Shown in pieces: positions 43,879 through 53,785 of a stretch of DNA of 60,589 bases. Source of the stretch: CAKAHY01 sp963522175 (lineage in GTDB: Bacteria > Bacillota > Clostridia > Lachnospirales > Lachnospiraceae); NCBI GenBank assembly GCA_963522175.1, contig CAUQXC010000010.1, positions 1-60,589 on the forward strand. The letters are read 5' to 3'. The stretch's first letter is position 1. Each line of letters starts with the position of its first letter. Both the position numbers and the translations under genes were made by a program. Under the pieces are notes generated by a model. That model saw only the letters and a program-made list of their open reading frames with translations, ran no database searches and was not told where the DNA came from.

Positions 43879-46518
43879 TTACTTAATAAGTTTCCCCAAC
43901 TGTTCTTTTACCTGAGCCATCATCTGCTCATATTTGGCAAGCTTTGCTTTTTCTTCTTCAATTTTTGCCGCAGGTGCCTTTTTCGTGAAGTTCTCGTTTC
44001 CGAGCATATTCCTTACTCTGGCAAGCTCGGACTCAAGTCTTTCTTCTTCTTTTTTAAGTCTCTCCTGCTCTTTTTTAACATCAACAAGCTGTGCAAAAGG
44101 CATATAAATATCCGCTCCCGCTATAACGCTCGTAACGGCATCCTCGTCAATACCCTGAGTATTATCGGAAACAATAAGCTCGGATGCGTAAGCTAGAGGT
44201 AAAACGAAGCTCTTTGCACTTTCAAAGATATTTCTAAGCTTTTCATCCTTACTTACTATGAAAACCCTTGCTTTTTTACTTGGAGGAACATTCATTTCCG
44301 TTCTTACGTTTCTTATGCTTCTTACAGCCTCTTTAATCCTATCTACGGCAAATGCTTCCTCTTCAAAATTGAAAGCCTCCTTATATTCCGGCCATGCAGC
44401 GATCATAATAGACTCTTCCTCTTCATTGAGGTTTTTATATATTTCCTCCGTTATAAAAGGCATGAACGGATGCAAAAGCTTAAGACCGTCGCCAAGAACC
44501 TTGTTAAGAGTCCATAAAGCGATATTTCTGCTTTTATCTTCCTTATTCCAAAGTCTCGGCTTAAGCATTTCTATATACCAATCGCAGAACTCCTCCCAAA
44601 GGAAATCATAAATCTTGGAAAGGGCAATCCCAAGCTCGTACTTTTCAAGATTATCGCTTACATCCTTCACCAGATCGTTGGCTCTCTTAAGTATCCACTT
44701 ATCCGACAAAGTCAAATCCGCTAAATCCGCCTTTTTGAAATCGTCATTTTCAATATTCATCATAATGAATCTTGCGGCATTCCATATTTTGTTTGCAAAG
44801 TTTCTGCTCGCTTCTACCCTCTCAAAGTAAAAACGCATATCATTTCCCGGAGCATTTCCCGTAATCAAAGTCATTCTGAGGGCGTCCGCGCCGTATTTTT
44901 CTATAACTTCGAGAGGATCTATACCGTTACCGAGGGATTTTGACATCTTACGTCCCTGTGAATCCCTGACAAGTCCGTGTATAAGAACGGTATTAAACGG
45001 GGATTTTCCCGTTTGCTCATAAGCCGAGAATACCATACGCACTACCCAGAAGAAGATAATATCATATCCCGTAACAAGTACATCCGTAGGATAGAAATAT
45101 CGAAGCTCCTGTGTATTTTCCGGCCAGCCGAGGGTGGAAAACGGCCACAAAGCGGATGAAAACCATGTATCTAAAGTATCCTCATCCCTTATAAACTTTT
45201 CCTTGCCGCAATTTTCACAAGTCTTCGGCTCGGTTTTTGAAACATGCACCTTGTTGCAAGCTTCACAATAATAAGCCGGAATTCTGTGTCCCCACCAAAG
45301 CTGTCTTGATATACACCAGTCTTTTATATTTTCAAGCCAGTGCAGATAAGTCTTTGTATAACTTTCCGGAACAAACTTAAGCTCTCCCGTCTCAATAGCT
45401 TTTATTGCCGGCTTTGCAAGCTCATCCATCTTTACAAACCACTGAGGCTTGATAAGAGGCTCTACAACGGTTTTACATCTGTCATGAGTTCCTACATTGT
45501 GAACATGAGGAACAACCTTAACCAAAAGCCCCTGCTGCTTCAAGTCCGAAAGCATAGCCTCTCTGGCTTCGTATCTGTCCATACCGTGATACTTCGAGCC
45601 TTCAAGGTTTATGGTGGCATCATCATTCATTATATTTATTTCAGGCAACTCATGTCTCTTACCCACCATAAAATCGTTAGGGTCATGAGCCGGAGTAATC
45701 TTAACGCAACCTGTACCGAATTCCTTATCCACGTATTCGTCGGCTATTACCGGAATTTGTCTGTCCGTAAGAGGAAGCTTGAGCATCTTACCTATAAGAC
45801 CTTTATATCTGTCATCTTCCGGATTTACAGCCACCGCGGTATCTCCGAGAAGAGTCTCCGGTCTGGTTGTAGCTATTTCCACAAAACCGCTTCCGTCTGC
45901 TATAGGATAATTTATATGCCAGAAATTGCCTTCCTTTTCGGTATGCAAAACTTCGGCATCGCTTATACTTGTAGCACAAACAGGGCACCAGTTGATTATA
46001 CGCGGTCCCTTATATATATATCCTTTTTCATACAGCTTTACAAAAACTTCCAAGACCGCATCGGAACAGCCCTCGTCCATAGTAAAACGCTCTCTGTCCC
46101 AGTCCGCGCTCGAGCCTAATTTTTGAAGCTGCTTTATTATGCTGCTGCCGTACTCCTCTTTCCATTCCCATGCTTTTTCAAGAAAACCTTCCCTGCCAAG
46201 CTCGTGCTTTTCTATACCTTGGCTTTTCAGCTTCTCTATAACCTTAACCTCCGTAGCTATAGCCGCATGGTCGGTTCCCGGCTGCCATAAAGCCTCATAG
46301 CCTCTCATTCTCTTGTATCTTATAAGTATATCCTGCATGGTATTGTCAAGAGCGTGTCCCATGTGCAGCTTTCCTGTTATATTAGGAGGAGGCATAACTA
46401 TCGTAAAAGGTTTCTTATCTTTATTGACCTTGGCATGGAAATACTTGTTGTCCAACCAGTTTTGATAAATTCTGTCCTCTATTTCCGAGGGGTTATATGT
46501 TTTTTCCAACTCTTTCAT
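43879..46518 (-). CDS. valS: Valyl-tRNA synthetase
   Basis: 879 residues, typical bacterial length. Class I motifs are PPPNITGKLHMGHALD (HMGH variant of HIGH) and GRKMSKSLGNGIDPL (KMSKS). The editing domain carries ATTRPETLLGDTAVAVNP. The C-terminal part has the anticodon-binding helices and a terminal coiled coil (EQERLKKEEERLESELARV) used by ValRS. AAGGAG precedes the ATG. No T-box leader is present, because it is inside an operon 9 bases after the TPR gene. Confidence 0.98.
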   Translation of the reverse strand: MKELEKTYNPSEIEDRIYQNWLDNKYFHAKVNKDKKPFTIVMPPPNITGKLHMGHALDNTMQDILIRYKRMRGYEALWQPGTDHAAIATEVKVIEKLKSQGIEKHELGREGFLEKAWEWKEEYGSSIIKQLQKLGSSADWDRERFTMDEGCSDAVLEVFVKLYEKGYIYKGPRIINWCPVCATSISDAEVLHTEKEGNFWHINYPIADGSGFVEIATTRPETLLGDTAVAVNPEDDRYKGLIGKMLKLPLTDRQIPVIADEYVDKEFGTGCVKITPAHDPNDFMVGKRHELPEINIMNDDATINLEGSKYHGMDRYEAREAMLSDLKQQGLLVKVVPHVHNVGTHDRCKTVVEPLIKPQWFVKMDELAKPAIKAIETGELKFVPESYTKTYLHWLENIKDWCISRQLWWGHRIPAYYCEACNKVHVSKTEPKTCENCGKEKFIRDEDTLDTWFSSALWPFSTLGWPENTQELRYFYPTDVLVTGYDIIFFWVVRMVFSAYEQTGKSPFNTVLIHGLVRDSQGRKMSKSLGNGIDPLEVIEKYGADALRMTLITGNAPGNDMRFYFERVEASRNFANKIWNAARFIMMNIENDDFKKADLADLTLSDKWILKRANDLVKDVSDNLEKYELGIALSKIYDFLWEEFCDWYIEMLKPRLWNKEDKSRNIALWTLNKVLGDGLKLLHPFMPFITEEIYKNLNEEEESIMIAAWPEYKEAFNFEEEAFAVDRIKEAVRSIRNVRTEMNVPPSKKARVFIVSKDEKLRNIFESAKSFVLPLAYASELIVSDNTQGIDEDAVTSVIAGADIYMPFAQLVDVKKEQERLKKEEERLESELARVRNMLGNENFTKKAPAAKIEEEKAKLAKYEQMMAQVKEQLGKLIK

Positions 46519-46527
46519 CTTATCTCC

Positions 46528-47334
46528 TTATATCATGGATCTGTATTCTTGCTTAAGCGTGTTAAGCTCTCTTTTTATCATATTTGCTCTCTTAATGCTG
46601 TCCGACCTGAAAATATTCCTTAAATTTTTCATAGCTTCGCTGTCTTCTATATCCTTTTTATCCTCTAAAAATTCGTTGTTCCAGCTTTCGGTTTCCATTG
46701 ATGAAAGTTCCGCAAGCTCCCCCGCATTTTTCCCAAGTCCCAATTTTTCAAGAAAAAATATCTTTTTCAATATACTTTTATCCCTTAAGCACTCGTAGGC
46801 GCGGGCATAATTCATGTATGCCGGTTCAAGTCTGAACATATTTGCATAAGCCGCCGCCAAATTATTATGTATAAGCCCCAAAAGCTTTTGGTTTTTTTGT
46901 CCCTCTTTGATAACTCCCAAGGCTCTTTCATAGGCATCTATAGCTTTTCCGTATTTTTTCAGATAGAAAAGGTAGTCACCCTGCTCTTTTAAATATTCTT
47001 CTTTAGGCATGGAGCGAAGTGTATCTATTTTATGCTTATATTTTGCTATTTCGAGCTTGGTATAAAAGCCTGAATACTCCAAAATATAGTAGAGTATGTC
47101 ATCATTTAACTTCCTCTCCTTATAAATTTTTAGTAGCCATGCACTGAGCGAAGAAAGTCCCAAAGAATCATCTATAAAATCAAATAATCCTTCACCCACA
47201 AAATTCTCCGTCACCAATATAGGATTATCATATATCAGATAGCACAGCTCCTCTATGGAGTATATATTAATATTAAGCGCTTCTATATATAGAGGTCTGT
47301 CGACTTCCTCTCCTTCACAAAGTATCAATCCCAT
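46528..47334 (-). CDS. TPR-like protein linked to Hsp70/actin-like gene
   Basis: 268 residues. The N-terminal part is an unrecognised domain (YSIEELCYLIYDNPILV). A TPR-like stretch follows (about 130-220: GDYLFYLKKYGKAIDAYERAL, LLGLIHNNLAAAYANMFRL), then a charged C-terminal helix. It overlaps the Hsp70/actin-like gene by 10 bases and is followed 9 bases later by valS. It probably forms a complex with the two large proteins encoded upstream. Function unknown. Confidence 0.8.
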   Translation of the reverse strand: MGLILCEGEEVDRPLYIEALNINIYSIEELCYLIYDNPILVTENFVGEGLFDFIDDSLGLSSLSAWLLKIYKERKLNDDILYYILEYSGFYTKLEIAKYKHKIDTLRSMPKEEYLKEQGDYLFYLKKYGKAIDAYERALGVIKEGQKNQKLLGLIHNNLAAAYANMFRLEPAYMNYARAYECLRDKSILKKIFFLEKLGLGKNAGELAELSSMETESWNNEFLEDKKDIEDSEAMKNLRNIFRSDSIKRANMIKRELNTLKQEYRSMI

Positions 47335-48554
47335 AAATCAACCTCTTTTACAAGCCTTGCATCCGTCTTTTTATAGAAATCTCCGAAGCCTGCATCACTT
47401 ATATCTATAACCATGGTTCTGTTATCCTTAAAACCTGCCTTTAAATCTATACGTCTGGTTTTACCCGGTCTCGGCGGCAGGAAATCCAAAGCCAGTCTTA
47501 CAGTTTTTTTTCTTTTTGACTCTATAGCCGAAAGAGAAAATTCGATCTCGTCTATATTATCCGGAATAAGCCTAAGTTCTTTTTTGGCATTATACCAGGT
47601 GTCACCCGCCTTGACCAAAGAATATGCAAAGGGCTTATTATCCCTTTCCACGTTGAGATCTACGCTCGTATCAAGTCTGCCGTCGCAAATGCAGGTAACG
47701 TTAAACAAGGGTTTATCACTCGCAAGCTCAAAAGCTTTAATACTTGCTCCGATTGCAAAAGTATCGGCATCAAAAAAAACTTTTCTTCTGTTACAAATAA
47801 AACTCAAAAAATCCTTTGCCCATGAGTTTTTCTCAAAACCCTTGCCCGTCAAAGCAACACTTGAAAATACTTTTTTTCCTATAAGCTCCTCGGCACTTTG
47901 AGTCAAAATCTTGTCCGCAAGCCTTGCACCCGCCTCACTGCTTAGAAGCTCTATATTTATAGATTCCTCCATCCTTTTTGATTCCGCATAAACTATAGTG
48001 CTTCTTGCAAGTCTTTGCACCTTCATCTCATAGTATACATAATTCTGGTTTTCCAACTCAAAAAGAGCAACCCGGTTATTCCATATATCCTTCGTCTTGC
48101 TCAGGATATAATATATAAAGCTTTCCGCCCTGCTTATTATCATTATATTGTTTCTTAAATATCCCAAGTTTATCATGCATTCCGTCAATTTTTCGACTAC
48201 GGACGCATTCAAAACCGGCACGGATATGACGATCTTCTCCGGATAACCGTGAATACCGTTTTTCAAGGTTTTTTCTATCAAAACGGACAGGTATATCTGT
48301 AAAAGGTCTTTTCCGTAATATTTTACACCGTCTATGCTTACGAAATTATCTTTTAGGGTCATGGTCAAAAGCTTATCCGGAGCGAGTATTTTCCCGTTCA
48401 ACAGCTCTTCGTAAACCTCTTCGCCGACCGCCCAGTCACCGTTATCATTTTTTTTGCACATTATGGTAGGATATTTATAAGCTACATCCTCACCGTAATA
48501 GACAAGATCGGTGTTTATATCGTTTATGTCAATACCTAAAACTCGCGGCATCAT
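47325..48554 (-). CDS. Hsp70/actin-like protein (DUF5716-type)
   Basis: 409 residues. The layout echoes the Hsp70/actin ATPase fold: an opening strand MPRVLGIDINDINTDLVYYG, a YPTIMC/WAVGEEVYEEL pair like the YPS-VGEEA pair in DnaK, IVISVPVLNASVVEKLTECM, RAESFIYYILS, and SSVALTGKGFEKNSW where DnaK has its adenosine loop. But the phosphate-1 loop lacks GTT, and the phosphate-2 segment (VALFELENQNYVYYEM) lacks the DxGxGT motif, so hydrolysis is doubtful. From memory this corresponds to DUF5716, found beside DUF5717 in Lachnospiraceae. It is 10 bases after the giant gene. Confidence 0.75.
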   Translation of the reverse strand: MMPRVLGIDINDINTDLVYYGEDVAYKYPTIMCKKNDNGDWAVGEEVYEELLNGKILAPDKLLTMTLKDNFVSIDGVKYYGKDLLQIYLSVLIEKTLKNGIHGYPEKIVISVPVLNASVVEKLTECMINLGYLRNNIMIISRAESFIYYILSKTKDIWNNRVALFELENQNYVYYEMKVQRLARSTIVYAESKRMEESINIELLSSEAGARLADKILTQSAEELIGKKVFSSVALTGKGFEKNSWAKDFLSFICNRRKVFFDADTFAIGASIKAFELASDKPLFNVTCICDGRLDTSVDLNVERDNKPFAYSLVKAGDTWYNAKKELRLIPDNIDEIEFSLSAIESKRKKTVRLALDFLPPRPGKTRRIDLKAGFKDNRTMVIDISDAGFGDFYKKTDARLVKEVDLWD

Positions 48555-48564
48555 AACAACCTTT

Positions 48565-51500
48565 CTACATCAAAGTAAATATCCTTTCGGACAGTCTATC
48601 TTTTGTAACAAAGTCTTCCATAAGTCTCTTCAAAACTTCTTCATCTTCCTGATTCATCAATTCATTTATCAAATCAAATCTTGAGCCCTGTCTTCCCACA
48701 TGCCCCGTATTTCTTATATCTCCCGCCTTTAAAATATCATTTGTAACGGCATCCGTAACTTGATATTCCCATATTTCGTTATCAAAGAGTATTTTGGACT
48801 TTATGTAGGCATTTTTATACATGCTTATAAAATCCTCCTTCTTAAACTCTTCATCCTGTCTTAAAATTCTGGAATAAAGATTAGGCTGTTCACCCGATTT
48901 TGCTATATATACAAGCATCTGCCTGTCGGAGATATTGTTCGGAATATCAATAAATTTCTCCAAATCCTTATAAAACGGGAACTCTAAGCCATGGACAAGC
49001 AAATTCTCCAACAAGTCCCTTGCATAGCCCTTTCTTATATCGCTTAAATTCATAAGTCCGGAATAATACTTAAGCATCGCCACCTTGTAAACGAGAGGTA
49101 TCCTTTCCAAAATATTCTCATTGATTATGGCATTTTCAAGATATTCTATTACTCTGTTACCCACTTCCACATCATACATCACATAGTCGAAACTCTTAAC
49201 ACCGAAATAGGCTCTTACAAGCACCTCATTGCTTTTTTTACGGCTGACATACCATGCAAAGGTCTGATCCAGAAGTTTTTTATCGCCCACAAAGAGGAGT
49301 TGAGCAAGCAGCCTTTCCTCCAAATCATAGGTCTCTATATTTTCGGTTATTGCGGTTTCCAAAAGCTCATACATGCTTTCGCTGTCGCTGTTGTAATACT
49401 CGCAAAGGTAATCAAGCACTACACTGCTTCTATTTCCTTCTCTGAAACTCATTGCGGCTATATACAAAAGCAAATAGTCCTTTTTGAATATTTTTTCAAG
49501 GATTATTCTTTCGCTGAGCACATTAATATTGTTAAGGCTGAGTCCGAAGCACTTGTACTTTTTAATCATTTCGTATACATCACCAAAATATCCCATTGAA
49601 ACAAAAGCGTTTGCAAGCATATTTCTTTGAGAAAGACTCAAGCCCTCTTTGCTTGTTTTTATAAGAGTATCATGATTTTTTGCTTCCCAGACTTCCGCTC
49701 CGCTGGGCTTTTTACCCGAATTTGTGTAATAAACTATGAGCTTTGACAAAATATCGTTTCTGAACCTTTCAGAAAGCTCCTGACTCTTTACTATATCTTC
49801 AAGAAAATCGGCTTCTCTTGCATTCAGTTCACTTTTTTGAAGAAGCTCCTTTGTATGACTCAAACGAAGCATAGGATGTGAGTCAAACATCTCATAGCAC
49901 TTTTTAAGTATATCGTCGAGTCTTATTATTCTGCTTACATGTACATCGAAGCCGGCATACCTGTTTCCGTAAAAATCGGCTTCAAGCACCATCGCATCCT
50001 CGGAAAAAATAGGAATATAGGACTTATTGTCTTCCAAAGGATAGATAAGCTCCTTTTTAAGCTCCGGATAAACTATGACAATATTTTTTATATGTGCATT
50101 ATCCGTTCTTATCATATATGAATTTAAAATAGCAGGTAAGAACCTTGCCAAATCCTCATCTATCATTTCAGGCTTGAGTATACTTGTATATATGTTTGCC
50201 AAATGTTTGTCAAGCCTTGCGTTCTTTAAGCTTACAAGCGCAAACTTTTCTATTTCATATATGTATTCATTATATACCTTACTGCCCTCATCTGTATTTT
50301 TCAATATATTTTCATAAAGAACCGCCTTATACTTTAAGTCAAGCGAATTATTATGCTTGAAATGTTCCAAAACCTTATCCGGCACAAGACCGGGATAGGC
50401 ATCCTTCAAGGTATATATATAATATTCATAGAGAAGACTTATATTAAGATCCTTTTCCAAGGCAAGGGCTAAAAACTTATGTGCAAAGCCCGCACGTATA
50501 TCCGCTTTGATTATAAATCTGCAGATAGCGTAAAGATATTCTTCATCGTCATATTTCTTATACAGATACAACAAAAAATTATACGATAACATACTGTACA
50601 CCGGAAGAGAGTTAAGCCTTTGCTTTACTATTCCGAAAAGCTCTTCCGAAAGAATATCTTTTTTAAGCCCATAGTTCAAGGCTTGAAGCTCAAACATACC
50701 TATGTCATGTAAAAATGCGGGATTAGCATTCAAAAGCTTTATATAAGCCGCATAAAGCAGAGGACTTCTTATACCTTTCTCAAACTCCTCCTTAAAATAC
50801 TCATTTTTTAAAGCCTGAGAATCCCTCATCGCCTCATTCAAATTAAAGCCCAACATAAACAGGCATAAGCTGTCTTTTTTCTTTTTCAGACTGTCTACAA
50901 TCTTTAAAAGGCTTTCTTTTCTCTCCGAATCGTTGTTTATGCAGGCAAGCAAATACTCCGCCATAAGAAATTCTTCACTGTATTCTTTATTAAGCTTAAC
51001 TATATCTTCTCTTACACTTTCTATAAACTCAAACGCTTTTCCCTTTTTTCTCCTTATATAAAAGGTTTCTGCCTTAAGTAAAGCAAGCTTTACGCGGTCT
51101 TCATCAGAGCCGCTTGTTTCGTCAAGCTCAAGCTGCATAAGCTCCGGAAGTATCTCTTTTTCTTCGCTGTCGGCATTCTCATATTGAAGCCTGTATTCCA
51201 TATATGAAAGGATCTTTTTCTTATCCGCCAAATAAGTTCTTTTATCTCTTACAGCTCTGTCTTCAACACTGTTTATAATTTCTATATTGACTCTAAAGTC
51301 CGTATAAATATTTGAAAATCTTATACTTGCCTTGTTAATGCCGACTTTCAGCCTTTCCTTTATTACTTTAAAGCTATACAAAAGTTCATCATTTTCAAAG
51401 TCGGTATCCGTTACCTGTTTTCTTTGTATCTGTATGAAATCCTCTTCCGAACTCACATTAAGGCTTATATATCCCCAGATACTTTTTCTTATTTTGAATT

Positions 51501-52134
51501 CGAACTCATTTTCCGGTTCTTTGGCGTTAAAAACATAACTGCTTCTCGGAGATCCGATTTCTATTCTCGATTTAACTCCGCAACCTATAAAAAACTCTTC
51601 CAAGGCACTCATCTTGTTGTTTTTTCCGCTGAATGCATTATATAAAGCTCTGTAGGTAAAGTCATTCATGAATAAAGCTTCCGTAAAATCTTTATATTCG
51701 AAAATACGGACAGCGCTTTCTCTGTCCTCTTTATATACAAGGAGAAAATCTTTTATGTCCTTAAGTTCGCTCAAAATACCGCTTGTTTTATTTGAAAATG
51801 TAGTAAACTTGTACGGGACAACAAACTCTCCGGCATTGGTCACAGCCTTAATACTTCCCTCAATAATATCTCCTATTCCGAGATAAGAAGCATCCACCTC
51901 AAGCGGAATAAGGTTCTTAAGCCCTCCGAAGGACTTACTTGCAAGCCTTACTCTGTAATTACTCGAATACAGCAGACCTTTAATCACTATGCTATTTTCC
52001 GTATTAATATGCAGCTCCACCGTGGTCACGGATGATGCCCTGACCGGTTGCTCTATAAACACGGGCTTTATTACCACTTCAGGTAAGTCTATGTCTATAT
52101 TGCCGGCAGCCAAGCGATTAATCTTTTCTCTCAT
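48565..52134 (-). CDS. Giant helical-repeat protein (DUF5717-type)
   Basis: 1189 residues, no signal peptide and no membrane segment. The N-terminal part (to about 290) has beta-rich segments and VVIKPVFIEQPVRASSVT. The rest is mostly helical with repeated Tyr/Leu-rich pairs (LYAAYIKLLNANPAFL, LLYLYKKYDDEEYLYAI, FAHKFLALALEKD), as in TPR- or HAT-like solenoids. It is the first gene after the promoter at 52168-52196 and is followed by the Hsp70/actin-like gene. I recall the family as DUF5717; the function is unknown, and a scaffold role is only inference. Confidence 0.75.
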   Translation of the reverse strand: MREKINRLAAGNIDIDLPEVVIKPVFIEQPVRASSVTTVELHINTENSIVIKGLLYSSNYRVRLASKSFGGLKNLIPLEVDASYLGIGDIIEGSIKAVTNAGEFVVPYKFTTFSNKTSGILSELKDIKDFLLVYKEDRESAVRIFEYKDFTEALFMNDFTYRALYNAFSGKNNKMSALEEFFIGCGVKSRIEIGSPRSSYVFNAKEPENEFEFKIRKSIWGYISLNVSSEEDFIQIQRKQVTDTDFENDELLYSFKVIKERLKVGINKASIRFSNIYTDFRVNIEIINSVEDRAVRDKRTYLADKKKILSYMEYRLQYENADSEEKEILPELMQLELDETSGSDEDRVKLALLKAETFYIRRKKGKAFEFIESVREDIVKLNKEYSEEFLMAEYLLACINNDSERKESLLKIVDSLKKKKDSLCLFMLGFNLNEAMRDSQALKNEYFKEEFEKGIRSPLLYAAYIKLLNANPAFLHDIGMFELQALNYGLKKDILSEELFGIVKQRLNSLPVYSMLSYNFLLYLYKKYDDEEYLYAICRFIIKADIRAGFAHKFLALALEKDLNISLLYEYYIYTLKDAYPGLVPDKVLEHFKHNNSLDLKYKAVLYENILKNTDEGSKVYNEYIYEIEKFALVSLKNARLDKHLANIYTSILKPEMIDEDLARFLPAILNSYMIRTDNAHIKNIVIVYPELKKELIYPLEDNKSYIPIFSEDAMVLEADFYGNRYAGFDVHVSRIIRLDDILKKCYEMFDSHPMLRLSHTKELLQKSELNAREADFLEDIVKSQELSERFRNDILSKLIVYYTNSGKKPSGAEVWEAKNHDTLIKTSKEGLSLSQRNMLANAFVSMGYFGDVYEMIKKYKCFGLSLNNINVLSERIILEKIFKKDYLLLYIAAMSFREGNRSSVVLDYLCEYYNSDSESMYELLETAITENIETYDLEERLLAQLLFVGDKKLLDQTFAWYVSRKKSNEVLVRAYFGVKSFDYVMYDVEVGNRVIEYLENAIINENILERIPLVYKVAMLKYYSGLMNLSDIRKGYARDLLENLLVHGLEFPFYKDLEKFIDIPNNISDRQMLVYIAKSGEQPNLYSRILRQDEEFKKEDFISMYKNAYIKSKILFDNEIWEYQVTDAVTNDILKAGDIRNTGHVGRQGSRFDLINELMNQEDEEVLKRLMEDFVTKDRLSERIFTLM

Positions 52135-52167
52135 AAGCGTACCTATCCATTTTCAAAATTACATTTC

Positions 52168-52196
52168 ATTCTATCACGAATACCGCTTTGTTGCAA
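52168..52196 (-). promoter_or_regulatory. Sigma-A-type promoter of the giant-protein operon
   Basis: The minus strand reads TTGCAA (52191-52196), a 17-base spacer, then TAGAAT (52168-52173). It begins 15 bases after the last codon of the pilus operon, and no terminator separates the two. Confidence 0.75.
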
Positions 52197-52211
52197 TTAT
52201 AAATTAGGTAC

Positions 52212-52820
52212 TTATTCAAGCTTTGTTTCCCTTTCACAGACCACAACATATATACCTTTTCCATACAAAGGAAAGGCAAATGTAAGCTCTTCCTCCGAAG
52301 ACATAAGCTCCTCATACCTGTATATAATTTTTTTGCTTTTTATTTTATACACTGTAAGATTTGAAAGGATATCAATAAAGTCAACCTCATCATCTATCTC
52401 CAAAGTCTTAAGCTTTTCAAGCTGTCCCCCCGCATATTTATCGCAAATGAGCATATTGTTGTAGCTTGTATTTTTAAAATACAAGTATGGAATATAATCA
52501 AGCCCCTCGCTGTCCTTTTCTTCTTCCTTAACAGGGATACTCTGTTCGAACTTCGGTATATGTATATAGCCTATATACTTAGTTTCCCCGAATTCAAGAC
52601 TCAATATATCCTCTTCTTTTAAATCCTGATTGTTTTTTTCATATTCTTTTACTTTTTCACTTATATCGTCGCTGTATTCCGATATTCCCGCAACTATTCC
52701 CTTACTTTTCAATACAGCGTTAAAATACATAATCCTGTTGTTTATATATAGAAAAACGGAGCCTAGTAATACTACTAAGCCCGCCAAAACAAATATATAA
52801 CCTATTTTTTTCTTATTCAT
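52212..52820 (-). CDS. Sortase-fold protein lacking catalytic residues
   Basis: 202 residues from ATG 52820, overlapping the minor pilin stop by 8 bases. One membrane helix at about 7-25 is followed by a sortase-like beta barrel: YIGYIHIPKFEQSIPV matches the sortase start, and YNNMLICDKYAGGQLEKLKTL corresponds to the region of the catalytic His. EELTFAFPLYGKGIYVVVCERE corresponds to the TLxTC strand and the Arg strand. The His reads Asp or Lys, the Cys position reads Pro, and the Arg is missing. It is therefore probably non-catalytic and may be an assembly or regulatory partner of the pilus. No frameshift or stop is seen, and coding character is intact. Confidence 0.72.
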   Translation of the reverse strand: MNKKKIGYIFVLAGLVVLLGSVFLYINNRIMYFNAVLKSKGIVAGISEYSDDISEKVKEYEKNNQDLKEEDILSLEFGETKYIGYIHIPKFEQSIPVKEEEKDSEGLDYIPYLYFKNTSYNNMLICDKYAGGQLEKLKTLEIDDEVDFIDILSNLTVYKIKSKKIIYRYEELMSSEEELTFAFPLYGKGIYVVVCERETKLE

Positions 52821-53772
52821 CAGTTTTTTCCGTTTTTTCTTCTTTTTCTTTCTTCCTGTCAAATATCAAAAGAGCCATACCGAATACCATAAAAATCACA
52901 CCGTATACCCATATATAGGTAAACGCTGTTTCTATCTCCCCTGTTTTAGGGAGTCCCTCTCCGGATACTTTAGACTCGGCACTTTTATCCGTGCTCAAGG
53001 CTTTATCGTCCTGTCCGCGTGAAGCATCACCGGTACCCTCTTCGGTTTTTTGGGGGTCCGATTTATCCTCCACCTTTGATACCTTTTTAGGAATCTCAAC
53101 CTTTACTACACCTCCGTCGCTTCCGCTTCGACTTCCTCCGCCCGAACGATATCTTTCATAAGCCATATAGAAATCTGCGGCGTCAACCTTGAAGCCTGAA
53201 TTACTTGCGCTTGCATTCAAGTCGGTTCTGTAAAGAATCACCAGAGGAAGTATCCCTGTCGGTTGAACCGAGAAGTCCTCCAAAGTATATAAATTCATTC
53301 TAAACTTATCCAAGGTATAGAAATGATTTTCTTTTCTGTTATTATATGCATCCCAGCTATATATGATGTATTTATTTATATCCTCACTTAGGGTAAGTTC
53401 AAAACGAAGCTTGAGACCTATGTCATCAAACTTAAATTCTTCCCTACCACCCTGTCTGCCTGCCACACCGTCGCGTGCATTTATTGCAAACAAAAGTGTA
53501 TCTGCCGGAACGGTATAACCGTAATCGGCAGGATTTATAAACCTTGCATTACAATGCCTGCTTTCTATATGTGTAGGAAGCGGCGCACCGTCCAAAGCCT
53601 GCACGGCATATATATAGATATCATCTTTTTGCTCCCTCGTTTCATTTATAAATGTATGAGAGAATTTTAGTTCTATTTCTTTGGTTTCGGAGGCAAATAC
53701 ATTGGAAATATTTAAAAATACACTTAATAAAAAAATACTCAGTATAAGAATTTTAAATTTTAAATGCTTCAA
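52813..53772 (-). CDS. LPKTG minor pilin / pilus base protein (FctB-like)
   Basis: 319 residues. The signal peptide is about 1-27, followed by a beta-rich domain (about 30-195), a low-complexity linker rich in Ser, Gly, Asp, Lys and Glu (about 210-270), then the cell-wall sorting signal LPKTG (274-278), a membrane helix and a charged tail. LPKTG is the standard housekeeping sortase motif, so this subunit can link the pilus to peptidoglycan. Its position after the class B sortase parallels FctB in streptococcal FCT loci. It is longer than FctB, and the homology is by layout rather than by clear sequence. Confidence 0.8.
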   Translation of the reverse strand: MKHLKFKILILSIFLLSVFLNISNVFASETKEIELKFSHTFINETREQKDDIYIYAVQALDGAPLPTHIESRHCNARFINPADYGYTVPADTLLFAINARDGVAGRQGGREEFKFDDIGLKLRFELTLSEDINKYIIYSWDAYNNRKENHFYTLDKFRMNLYTLEDFSVQPTGILPLVILYRTDLNASASNSGFKVDAADFYMAYERYRSGGGSRSGSDGGVVKVEIPKKVSKVEDKSDPQKTEEGTGDASRGQDDKALSTDKSAESKVSGEGLPKTGEIETAFTYIWVYGVIFMVFGMALLIFDRKKEKEEKTEKTDE

Positions 53773-53785
53773 TACTTTCCTCCTC

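Noticed and set aside
52212..52820. Pseudo-sortase as a decaying pseudogene
   Set aside because: The frame is intact, the start overlaps its neighbour with normal coupling, and the core strands are conserved; loss of catalysis without decay is the better reading.
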